Below are positions 18,406 through 25,852 of a DNA stretch of 53,357 nucleotides, in pieces. This stretch comes from Gammaproteobacteria bacterium (GTDB taxonomy: Bacteria; Pseudomonadota; Gammaproteobacteria; Competibacterales; Competibacteraceae): contig JACKMZ010000015.1 of the NCBI GenBank assembly GCA_024235135.1, forward strand, positions 1 through 53,357, in the 5' to 3' direction. The stretch's first letter is position 1. The number at the start of each line of letters is the position of its first letter. Below the pieces are notes generated by a model. The model was not told the origin of the DNA. It saw nothing but the letters and a program-made list of their open reading frames with translations, and ran no database searches. The position numbers and the translations under genes were made by a program.

Positions 18406-19773
18406 ATGAGTACCGACCGTATAAATTGGATCGACCTCTCGGACTATGGGATAACCTTACATGCGCTGCGTTTGCCCTCACAACGGGTGGTTTTGGTGGC
18501 TGCCGGCAACACGCGCGCGCATGAAGCCGCCCTGGCGGCGCTGGGCTTTCGCCGGACTCGCCAGGGGCATGTGGTGCATCCCGAAACCAAGCTGGCCCTG
18601 AAGACCGTCCAGGCCCAGTTCCCTTTGGCGCGGGTCGCCGCCCTGGCGCGCGAGCAGGTGATCCGGATCGTGCCGGCGCGCATCGCTCCCGCCATCCCTT
18701 TCTCCCCCCAGGAGACGGTCGAGCGCCTGCCAGCGGACGGCGGTGCGCCCCCCAACAGCGATCACTTAATTCATGGCGCGGTCTGGTTGGGGGTCAATCG
18801 CCGGGGCCAGGCGGTGTACAGCGACGGGGCGGATAACCGTTATTTGGAAGGGCTGGCCCGCGAAGATTTCGGGCCGGAAAGCGACGTGGATTTTCTGCGC
18901 GCGCCCACGGCCGCCGCCTTGCCCGAGATGATGCTGGGGATGGCGCGGCGCGCCGCCCAAGGCGAGCATCTGCACGCCGACGACCTGCTCCAACTCGCGC
19001 GCCACATCGAAGCGCCGTGGTGGGACCGCCCGCCGGAGGAACGCCTGCATACCTTGCAGGAAGCCCTGGAAGTCGCGGCGACACACTTTATCCGCACTCA
19101 TTATGGCAGCGGCGAACCCTGGCAGGACGACCACCAGAAAGGCAAAAGTCTGTACCGCGCGGCGGTCCACCTGAACGCCCATTTGCCGACCGTCCAACGG
19201 CGCACCGACGAGACCTTGCGGCTCGCGCAGTTCTCTTCGCCGTTGCCCTTGGCCATCGCGATGCGGACCCTGCTTGGTCCTATTGGCTCAAACCGCACGG
19301 TGCTGGAACCCACCGCCGGCCACGGCGCGTTGTTGCAAGGGTTGCCCACCGACACGCGGATCACGGCCGTGGAGATCAGTCCCGAACGAGCCGAGCGGCT
19401 GCGCTGGGCCTGGGGCGACCGCGCCGAGATCGTGACCGGCGACATTCTCAAGACGCCCTTTCCCGAGGAACCCTATGATTACATTCTGGCCAATCCGCCC
19501 TATGGCGCGCTGGCCCATTACCCGGATTGGCCCAGCACGGCACAAGTGCGCTTTGGGGACATTCAGTTTCCGACGCGCCGCCTGGATCAACTCATCCTGT
19601 TGCAGACCTTGAAGCAGCGGCATCCCCAGGGGCGTGCGGTGTTCCTCATCGGGGCCGTTGACATCCTCTTCGGCCTCCAGGCCGGAGACGATGTCAACGC
19701 AATACGCTGTCATACATGGCAAAAACTGAAATCTATAGTTGGCGATTGTCGCTCGAAACTAAAGCGGCTCTAG
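18406..19773 (+). pseudogene. Truncated DNA methyltransferase/strawberry-notch-type helicase gene (N-terminal part)
   Basis: The frame encodes an N-terminal region followed by an adenine-methyltransferase core: VLEPTAGHGALLQGL (SAM-binding motif I), ITAVEISPERAERL (acidic motif II) and DYILANPPYGALAHY (catalytic NPPY). In mobile elements this module normally continues into a giant helicase of the strawberry-notch type. Here similarity appears to stop near 19690 (VDILFGLQAG), and the last 28 or so residues look random, running into the toxin-antitoxin genes. The rest of the gene is not found elsewhere in the window. The truncation marks the left border of the inserted DGR island. Confidence 0.7.
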
Positions 19774-20000
19774 AAGAATCCGAGAGGCATCAGCGAGCGA
19801 GCATCTCTGAACTGCTAGACCAAATCGTCGGTGAGTGGCTTGCTCAACAAGACCATTCGTCGATCGATGAAGACGAACAGCAGCGTTTGCAGGTGGCTGC
19901 CCTTCAAACCTTTGGGACATTGCATGGCGATGACCCAGATCGTTCCAGCAACGTTAAGGCACGATTGCGCGCCAAATTCGCTCAACGACGTGCGTGTTAA
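19716..20000 (+). CDS. Ribbon-helix-helix-like antitoxin (94 aa)
   Basis: The N-terminal half (YSWRLSLETKAALEESERHQRASISELLDQIVGEWL) looks like a ribbon-helix-helix DNA-binding domain, and the C-terminal half is the acidic toxin-binding type found in VapB-like antitoxins. Its stop overlaps the start of a PIN toxin gene by 11 bases, the usual operon form. The toxin is truncated, so the antitoxin may be an orphan. It starts inside the end of the broken methyltransferase frame. Confidence 0.7.
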   Translation: MAKTEIYSWRLSLETKAALEESERHQRASISELLDQIVGEWLAQQDHSSIDEDEQQRLQVAALQTFGTLHGDDPDRSSNVKARLRAKFAQRRAC

Positions 20001-20175
20001 ATCGCTGGCTGATACCGGCGCGCTGCTGGCTTTGCTAGATCGTAATGATCGCTGGCACGCCGCGTGTGTAAATGCGTTCCAACAGTTTCATCTGCCGCTT
20101 CTCACTTCAACGGCCGTACCAACCGAACTATTCCGTCCAATTGGCTATTTCGCGCATGCTCTATGTGCGACATAA
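19990..20175 (+). pseudogene. Truncated PIN-domain (VapC-like) toxin
   Basis: From a GTG at 19990 the frame reads RVKSLADTGALLALLDRNDRWH, with the first catalytic Asp, and PTELF with the conserved Glu. It then leaves the family and stops after 61 residues. A full PIN toxin has about 130-140 residues and two more acidic positions. The toxin was cut, most likely when the following DGR island segment arrived. Confidence 0.7.
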
Positions 20176-20282
20176 TCCCTACTCGTTCGGGCGCTGCGTA
20201 TCCAAGCTAACCGGCCCCACCGACCTTTTGCCTGAGCATCGATAAATAACAAAACAACCAAATCGCCGCTAGGAGAACAAGA

Positions 20283-21305
20283 ATGGACGGCTTGCTCAAA
20301 ATCTTTGGATGCGATAATGCCGAACGCCTCGCGGACATTATCTTCGTGCATGGGCTCGATGGCGATGCCCGCACGACTTGGCGCCCCAAGGATAATCCAC
20401 AAGCATTCTGGCCCGCCTGGTTAGCCGAGGAAATACCGCAAATCGGCGTCTGGTCTCTCGGCTATGCCGTCAGCTCATCGGCCTGGAAAGGGCAGACCAT
20501 GCCGCTAGCCGACCGGGCGACCAATAGCCTGGATATTCTGGAACTGGACGGAATAGGCCGCCGGCCGGTGGTGTTTATCGGCCATAGCCTGGGCGGACTG
20601 CTGATCAAACAGATGTTGCGACACGCCTGTGATTATGGAAATCCGGCATGGCAAACCATTGCCACCCAGACAAAGGCCATCGTCTTTCTATCCACCCCCC
20701 ATTCCGGCGCCGATCTAGCCAGTTGGATTAAATACATTGGCGGCTTGCTGCGGACCACGATCACCGTTGAGGAACTGGAAGCGCATCATCCCCGGTTACG
20801 CGAACTCAACCTCTGGTATCGCAATTATGTTGCGGATTCCAATATCAAGACCGTGGTGTATTGCGAGAGCGAGCCGGTAGCCGGCCTTAGGGTCGTGAAC
20901 GAAACCACGGCCGATCCGGGCATTGCCGGCGTCATCCCGATTCCCGTTCCCGAGGATCATGTTTCCATCTGTAAGCCGGCGTCCAAGGACAGCCAGATTT
21001 ACCGGCGGGTGCGTCAGCTGGTGGCGGACATCGCCACGGAGTTGCGCACGCCGCCCGACCGCTCGCCGGCCACGGACATCGGCAGAATCAAACTGGACAT
21101 CTGTCGCCGGCTGGGTGCGGATTGGCAAAATCTGGCGGACTTTTTCGAGATTCCGCCAGCCGAGCGAGAACGCTTCGATAAGGGTTGGGAGCCGCAGCGC
21201 GTATGGGAATGGCTGGAACGCCGTGTGGAGTTGGCTCGGCTAGCCGAAGGATTACGTTACATCGGCCGGGAGGACATTGCGGAACTTGCTGACCGCCCCT
21301 TGTAG
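20283..21305 (+). CDS. Lipase-like alpha/beta hydrolase with C-terminal Death-like adaptor domain (candidate effector)
   Basis: A strong ribosome-binding site (AGGAG at 20271) precedes the ATG. Residues 15-255 form a SERAC1/DUF676-like serine hydrolase: IIFVHGLDGDA, GHSLGG (nucleophile Ser102), STPHSGAD, and EDHVSICKPAS with the likely catalytic His226. NLR-like NACHT proteins often carry such lipases as effectors. Residues about 264-340 (ICRRLGADWQNLADFFEIP...WEWLERR...DIAEL) form a Death-like helical module similar to those in the TIR protein and in the N-terminus of the second sensor. The next frame, the NACHT sensor, opens just before this gene's stop. The likely role is a membrane-damaging effector released on sensing; that is inference. 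Confidence 0.85.
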   Translation: MDGLLKIFGCDNAERLADIIFVHGLDGDARTTWRPKDNPQAFWPAWLAEEIPQIGVWSLGYAVSSSAWKGQTMPLADRATNSLDILELDGIGRRPVVFIGHSLGGLLIKQMLRHACDYGNPAWQTIATQTKAIVFLSTPHSGADLASWIKYIGGLLRTTITVEELEAHHPRLRELNLWYRNYVADSNIKTVVYCESEPVAGLRVVNETTADPGIAGVIPIPVPEDHVSICKPASKDSQIYRRVRQLVADIATELRTPPDRSPATDIGRIKLDICRRLGADWQNLADFFEIPPAERERFDKGWEPQRVWEWLERRVELARLAEGLRYIGREDIAELADRPL

Positions 21306-21397
21306 GCCCGTCGGAAACCGATGCCACCGCCGGCGGGCCTGATTTCAGGCAGTATTACGAAACCTGTGTCGAGCGTTGGTCACAACCGCGCTACGCG

Positions 21398-23890
21398 TTG
21401 GACAAACGCTTTGTCCATTTAACGTTGCTGCTCGATCAAGGCGAAGAAGCCCAGGGTCCGCGATGGTCCGCGCAAGCCCAAAAATTCCAAGACCTAAACG
21501 AAGTATTAGCGAATGTGGCAGAGCCGGTTGTGGTGCTATTGGGTCCGCCGGGTTCCGGAAAAAGCACTCTGCTGCGGTATTTGGAACTGGACATTGCGCA
21601 AACGGCCTTGGCCCGGTCTTCAAAGCATGACCCGCTTGCATCGCCGGTTACGTTCTTCGTTCCACTGAACGGTTATGGAAGCCGCGATGACGAACCTTTA
21701 CCTCGTCCCCATGCCTGGCTGAACCAACAATGGGCTATTCAGTATCCCGCCTTGCCGCCCCTGGATATCCTGTCGCGGGAACGGGGCGTCATCCTGTTGC
21801 TGGATGCCCTCAACGAAATGCCCCAGGCGGATTCGAACCCTTTGCGAGAGTGGAAAACCTTTCTGGTTGAGCTACACCGGCGATTTCCCGGCAACCGCGT
21901 CATTTTCACGTGCCGCAGCCTGGATTACAGCGCCACACTTTCCTCCAAGGACTTTCCGGTGCCGCAAGTACGCATCGAAGCCCTGTCGAATGAACAAATC
22001 CAGGCATTTTTGGAATGCTACTGCCCCGCTCATCACAAGGTACTCTGGGGGAATCTGGCCAACTCACCGCAATTGGAGGTACTACGGTCCCCGTATTTTC
22101 TCAAACTGCTCGTCGCCCAGACTAACGACGGAAACATTCCCGCCGGGCGCGCGGCTCTATTTAGCGGATTCGTGAGGCAAGCACTGCAACGCGAAATCGA
22201 GGCCGACCATCCGTTGTTTCTGGCTGGAAAATTGGTAGGCGAACGCGACCGCCATCGTTTCAGTCAACCCCGGCGCTGGAAGACCGTTCACGAACTGCCG
22301 CGACAAGGCATCCTGTTCGACAAGCTTAGCGAACTGGCTTTCGCGATGCAGGCGCGGCGAAAGAAAGGCGAAGCCTCCCAAGTCCGCGTCGATCACTCGA
22401 ACGCCCTCGAAATCCTGGCCTCCGAACAGGACGAAGACATTCTGGAAGCCGGGGAGGCGCTAGGCGTATTGGAAGAAGACCTGGGACGAAACGAAGTCCT
22501 TTATGTCCATCAACTGATCCAGGAATACTTCGCGGCCCGCCGGCTGGCGGCCCATCCCGAATCCGCTTGGGTCCAACAGGCATGGCGAACCGATGACGCG
22601 TCGCCCACCCTCGAAGAGGAGCTTGCAGGTTTGGCCGATTCCGATCCCTTGCCGCCACTACCCGGCACCGGCTGGGAAGAGACGACTGTTTTGGCCGCGG
22701 CGATGGTAGAACAAGCCGACGGCTTCGTTACCGATCTGATGGCTGCCAATCTGGCGCTGGCCGGGCGCTGCGCCGCGCAACCCGACGTGCCGGTTTCCGA
22801 GACCGTAAAGGATCGTATCCGTCAGGCTTTAATCCAACGGACCCAGAATCCCGCCGCCGATTTGCGGGCGCGTATCGCGGCGGGATTGGCTTTGGGTGAA
22901 CTGGGCGATCCACGCTTTCAGCGGTGTCACGGACCGTTCGGCGAATACCTGCTACCGCCACTGATCGCCATACCGGGCCGCCGCTATTCCATCGGCAGTG
23001 ACGAAGGATTGTATGAGCGCGAAGCACCCGCGCATTCCGTGGATCTCCCGCCGTTTCGGCTGGGCCAGTTCCCAGTGACCAATGCCGAATACGCCTTGTT
23101 CATGAAAGCCAGAGGTTATGAGGAGGAACGCTGGTGGGACACGGACGCGGCCCGCGCCTGGCGGCGTGGAGATAGCACAGCCGAAGGGGCGAAGCAGCAA
23201 TGGCGCGAGAATCGCCAAATTTTACAAAAAAGCTTCGATAGCATTCGCGACGCTCACCGGCAGGGACGCATTACCTCAAAACAGGCCGACAACTGGGAAA
23301 GGATTGCCCGTATGAACGAGAACGAATTCGAAACATTGCTCGATGAATGGTATCCCCCTGGCCGACAAACTCAGCCGGAGTATTGGAACGACGACGCATT
23401 CCGCAACCCGATCCAGCCAGTGGTGGGGATCAGTTGGTATGAAGCGCGGGCCTATTGCGCCTGGTTAAGCGGGCAAACCGGCCAGCCCTACCGCTTGCCC
23501 GGCGAAGCCGAATGGGAAGCGGCGGCGAGGGGACGGACGGCTCGAACTTATGCCTATGGCGATAAATTCGACCCACGCCTTGGCAATACCTTCGAAACGC
23601 ATGTCCGTCGCACCACCCCTGTCGGTGTCTTTCCCGGCGGTGAAACACCGAATGGACTCGTTGATCTGACAGGCAACACTTGGGATTGGATGAACAGCCT
23701 GTATCGGCCTTATCCTTATGACTCAAACGATGACCGAGAAAACCCGGCGGCCGACGGCCGCCGGGTGGTGCGCGGTGGTTCCTGGTACAACTACCGTTCT
23801 CTCGCCCGCGCCGCTGACCGCCTCTTTTACGCGCCCGACTACCGCAGCGGCAGTATCGGTTTTCGGGTGGTGTGCGCGTCCCCCACTTGA
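21398..23890 (+). CDS. DGR target 1: NACHT-type STAND NTPase with variable FGE-sulfatase domain
   Basis: The 830-residue frame starts at a TTG; it has no ATG or GTG, although it is open from 21293 and PRYALDKRF before and across the TTG looks like real protein. A NACHT core follows: Walker A GPPGSGKST (49-57) and Walker B ILLLDALNEM (132-141), then helical repeats to about 505. From about 512 an FGE-sulfatase domain runs to the end (FRLGQFPVTNAEY, GEAEWEAAARGR, GLVDLTGNTWDWM, RRVVRGGSW). Its last 42 residues are variable repeat VR1. Family knowledge: NACHT proteins oligomerise on ligand binding, and FGE-type C-type-lectin folds display DGR-diversified residues. Inferred role: a diversified sensor that triggers the hydrolase upstream. 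Confidence 0.88.
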   Translation: MDKRFVHLTLLLDQGEEAQGPRWSAQAQKFQDLNEVLANVAEPVVVLLGPPGSGKSTLLRYLELDIAQTALARSSKHDPLASPVTFFVPLNGYGSRDDEPLPRPHAWLNQQWAIQYPALPPLDILSRERGVILLLDALNEMPQADSNPLREWKTFLVELHRRFPGNRVIFTCRSLDYSATLSSKDFPVPQVRIEALSNEQIQAFLECYCPAHHKVLWGNLANSPQLEVLRSPYFLKLLVAQTNDGNIPAGRAALFSGFVRQALQREIEADHPLFLAGKLVGERDRHRFSQPRRWKTVHELPRQGILFDKLSELAFAMQARRKKGEASQVRVDHSNALEILASEQDEDILEAGEALGVLEEDLGRNEVLYVHQLIQEYFAARRLAAHPESAWVQQAWRTDDASPTLEEELAGLADSDPLPPLPGTGWEETTVLAAAMVEQADGFVTDLMAANLALAGRCAAQPDVPVSETVKDRIRQALIQRTQNPAADLRARIAAGLALGELGDPRFQRCHGPFGEYLLPPLIAIPGRRYSIGSDEGLYEREAPAHSVDLPPFRLGQFPVTNAEYALFMKARGYEEERWWDTDAARAWRRGDSTAEGAKQQWRENRQILQKSFDSIRDAHRQGRITSKQADNWERIARMNENEFETLLDEWYPPGRQTQPEYWNDDAFRNPIQPVVGISWYEARAYCAWLSGQTGQPYRLPGEAEWEAAARGRTARTYAYGDKFDPRLGNTFETHVRRTTPVGVFPGGETPNGLVDLTGNTWDWMNSLYRPYPYDSNDDRENPAADGRRVVRGGSWYNYRSLARAADRLFYAPDYRSGSIGFRVVCASPT
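23759..23882 (+). other. DGR variable repeat 1 (VR1)
   Basis: These 124 bases align without gaps to the template repeat at 25595-25718 (read on the minus strand). There are 16 mismatches, 14 of them at TR adenines. The changed codons are mostly AAC in TR, which become TAC, CTC, AGC or GGC here. The two other changes sit together (GCC TAC to GCT GAC). Confidence 0.95.
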
Positions 23891-23906
23891 ACTACTGGAC
23901 ACTGAA

Positions 23907-23946
23907 CGCCGCGTGAGCGGCGATAGCGCGCGTAGCGCGCTTTTCG
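23907..23946 (+). terminator. Hairpin pair with T-run after VR1
   Basis: Stem 1 is CGCCGC-GTGA-GCGGCG (23907-23922). Stem 2 is GCGCGC-GTA-GCGCGC (23926-23940), followed by TTTT. The same block follows VR2. It can act as terminator and, as the BPP-1 phage hairpin does, may mark the variable repeat as the recipient for homing. Confidence 0.7.
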
Positions 23947-23953
23947 CGATTTT

Positions 23954-25033
23954 TTAGGACCCTGGCTGTTGAGAGTTGAATATCGGTTGGCCTAACACGT
24001 GCTGGCGTAGGCCCCATGTATCGCCATAGCGCACGTGATTGATCCAGCCTTGTACGCTGGCATCGAACTCGGCAAAGCTGATTAAGCCCTCGCGGTAAGC
24101 CTGCCAATGCATGCGTAAACGCTGCGTGAAATTGCGGACGTTTCGAGCTTTGATTCTCCGGTGGGTCGGATAGACGACGAAACCGAGCCAGGGAATGCCT
24201 ATCGCCACGGGCGTTACTTGCGCCGATTGGGCGTGGATCGTTAAGCGCAACTGGGCGAGGCGGTCGATGATGGCCTGTTTCCATTTCCAAAGTTCCCACT
24301 TGCGGTTACTGAACAATGCAAAATCATCGACATAACGCAAATACGCCGAGCACCGTAGTTCGCGCTTCACGAAATGATCGAAAGGATTGAGGTAGCAATT
24401 TGACCAAAACCGCGAAGTCAAATTACCGATTGGCAACCCACGAGGCCGCGCCGCCGCCAGCAGATCGTCGCCGGGGAACCAGGACATGGTGTATTCATCG
24501 TCCAATACACCGACGCCGCTGATCAGGATCTGCTCAATCAACCACAATACCTCATCGTCACGGACTACCCTGGCCAGGTAGTCACGCAAAATAGCATGAT
24601 CCAGGGATGGGAAGTGTTTGACGATGTCTAGGCGTAACACATACCGGTAATGACGGGCAAACTGTTGCAAACGATCTACGGCTCGATGTGTGCCCTTCCC
24701 CATCCGGTTGGCGTAACTGTCGAAAATGAAACGCCGCTCGAATACGGGTTCAATGATATTGCATAACGCATGATGCACCACCCGATCACGAAAAGGGGCG
24801 GCACTGATTTTGCGGCGCTTGCCTTCGTGAAGATAAAAATGGCGATAACCACCCGGTTGGTAACATCTGGTTTGTAACTCGTCCTGGAGTTCCAAGAGGT
24901 GATCGGCAAGCTGATGGTCGAAGCTGGCCGTGCTAAAGCGGGCTCGCTTGCCACGAGCGGCTTGACGATAGGCTTGCAACAGGTTGTTCCACGCTATGAT
25001 CCGGGCGAATAGCGCACTGTTGGAGGTGATCAT
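23954..25033 (-). CDS. DGR reverse transcriptase
   Basis: I start the gene at the ATG at 25031-25033 (MITSNSALFARIIAWNNLL), where similarity to DGR enzymes such as BPP-1 bRT begins; the frame is open further to a TTG. The 359-residue protein has the RT fingers (RKISAAPFRDRVVHHALCN), the first catalytic Asp in LRLDIVKHFPSLDH (D136) and the YVDD box (234-237). Motif 4 reads LPIGNLTSR (200-208). Its Ile is typical of DGR enzymes, where group II intron and retroviral RTs have Gln, but the usual SQ is SR here. The enzyme would copy TR RNA with errors at adenines, together with Avd. No maturase domain is present. Confidence 0.93.
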   Translation of the reverse strand: MITSNSALFARIIAWNNLLQAYRQAARGKRARFSTASFDHQLADHLLELQDELQTRCYQPGGYRHFYLHEGKRRKISAAPFRDRVVHHALCNIIEPVFERRFIFDSYANRMGKGTHRAVDRLQQFARHYRYVLRLDIVKHFPSLDHAILRDYLARVVRDDEVLWLIEQILISGVGVLDDEYTMSWFPGDDLLAAARPRGLPIGNLTSRFWSNCYLNPFDHFVKRELRCSAYLRYVDDFALFSNRKWELWKWKQAIIDRLAQLRLTIHAQSAQVTPVAIGIPWLGFVVYPTHRRIKARNVRNFTQRLRMHWQAYREGLISFAEFDASVQGWINHVRYGDTWGLRQHVLGQPIFNSQQPGS

Positions 25034-25367
25034 GGCTGACGAGATGGTGATATTGACCCGAACGTTCGATCTATTAACCTGGTTGTTGCCCAAAGCGGAA
25101 AATCTGCCGCGAGTGTACCGAAGAACAATTGTCCAACGCTTGATGGATGCCGCGTTGGATTTTCAGGAAGCGTTGTTCGACGCCCAGAGCCAGGGTGGCA
25201 CGACCCGACAGAAACACTTACGGGAAGCCGACGCCGCGCTCAACAAGCTGCGCCTTTATTTGCGGTTGGCACACCATTGGCGCTGGCTGAACGATGGTCA
25301 GTATCAGCATGTCAGCGCCATGGTGGCGGAACTGGGCCGGCTGCTGGGTGGTTGGATGAAAAGGTGA
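25032..25367 (+). CDS. avd: Avd accessory variability protein (four-helix bundle)
   Basis: The ATG at 25032 has an excellent ribosome-binding site (GGAGGTG at 25022-25028). The 111-residue product is all-helical and matches the Avd family end to end: LLPKAENLPRVYRRTIVQRL, then the KLRLYLRLAHHWRWLND helix and the signature MVAELGRLLGGWMKR. Avd forms a basic pentamer that binds TR RNA and the reverse transcriptase, and is required for mutagenic cDNA synthesis in BPP-1. Unusually, it lies on the strand opposite to the RT and TR. Its ATG and the RT ATG share the same CATG. Confidence 0.93.
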   Translation: MADEMVILTRTFDLLTWLLPKAENLPRVYRRTIVQRLMDAALDFQEALFDAQSQGGTTRQKHLREADAALNKLRLYLRLAHHWRWLNDGQYQHVSAMVAELGRLLGGWMKR

Positions 25368-25594
25368 GGCGTTTCAGGACATATGTCCAGGAAACGCCTC
25401 TATTTGGTATAGGCCCGACGAATCCTTACGGTCGATTCGTGCGGACGGGACTCACCTGCGCCATCTTCAACCCTTCGCCTCGGGCCGCAAACCGGAGTCG
25501 GCGACCAATCCCAGAAGCACTGCTAAATCCAGCCGAAGCCGGTAAGTAGGCTCGCAACAGGCATACCCTGCGCCATTGAAGGAATTAAAGGTGT

Positions 25595-25718
25595 GGGACG
25601 CGCACACCACCCGAAAACCGATATTGTTGTTGCGGTTGTCGGGCGCGTTAAAGTTGCGGTAGGCGGCGCGGGCGTTAGTTCGGTTGTTGTTCCAGGAACC
25701 ACCGCGCACCACCCGGCG
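25595..25718 (-). repeat. DGR template repeat (TR)
   Basis: On the minus strand this 124-base repeat has 25 adenines, nearly all in AAC codons in the middle part, and none in the first 27 bases. It is identical in length to VR1 and VR2. The bases after GCGTCCC differ from both VRs (ACACC against CCAC/T), and no hairpin follows, as expected for a template that must not be overwritten. It lies in an apparent ORF (25467-25745) that I regard as non-coding. The bases 25368-25594 after it are the presumed spacer RNA needed for priming. Confidence 0.95.
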
Positions 25719-25801
25719 GGCCGTCACAGGGAACCCCACCGGCAAAGCCGGCCCAAATATTGTTCCATACCAGCCGGGTGGACTACAAAAAAATCGCGAA
25801 A

Positions 25802-25836
25802 AGCGCGCTACGCGCGCTATCGCCGCTCACGCGGCG
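25802..25836 (-). terminator. Hairpin pair after VR2
   Basis: On the minus strand, stem CGCCGC-GTGA-GCGGCG (25836-25821) is followed by GCGCGC-GTA-GCGCGC (25817-25803) and TTTT. The block is practically identical to that after VR1 at 23907, and about 65 bases of flank are shared. Terminator and/or target-recognition element. Confidence 0.7.
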
Positions 25837-25852
25837 ATCAGTGTCCAGCAGT

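Noticed and set aside
21296..21305. Canonical X-XXY-YYZ programmed frameshift site at the hydrolase/NACHT junction
   Set aside because: The heptamer CCCCTTG does not fit the canonical pattern and no downstream pseudoknot was evident. The split is reported only as a possible frameshift.
23954..25033. Reverse transcriptase of a group II intron or retron
   Set aside because: No maturase or endonuclease domain, no intron RNA ends and no retron msr/msd were seen. The TR/VR pair, Avd and the IGN motif identify a DGR.
25467..25745. Open frame across the template repeat as a third FGE-type target protein
   Set aside because: It has only about 50 residues of FGE-like sequence, no upstream domain and no ribosome-binding site. 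The Asn-rich stretch is explained by the adenine-rich TR.
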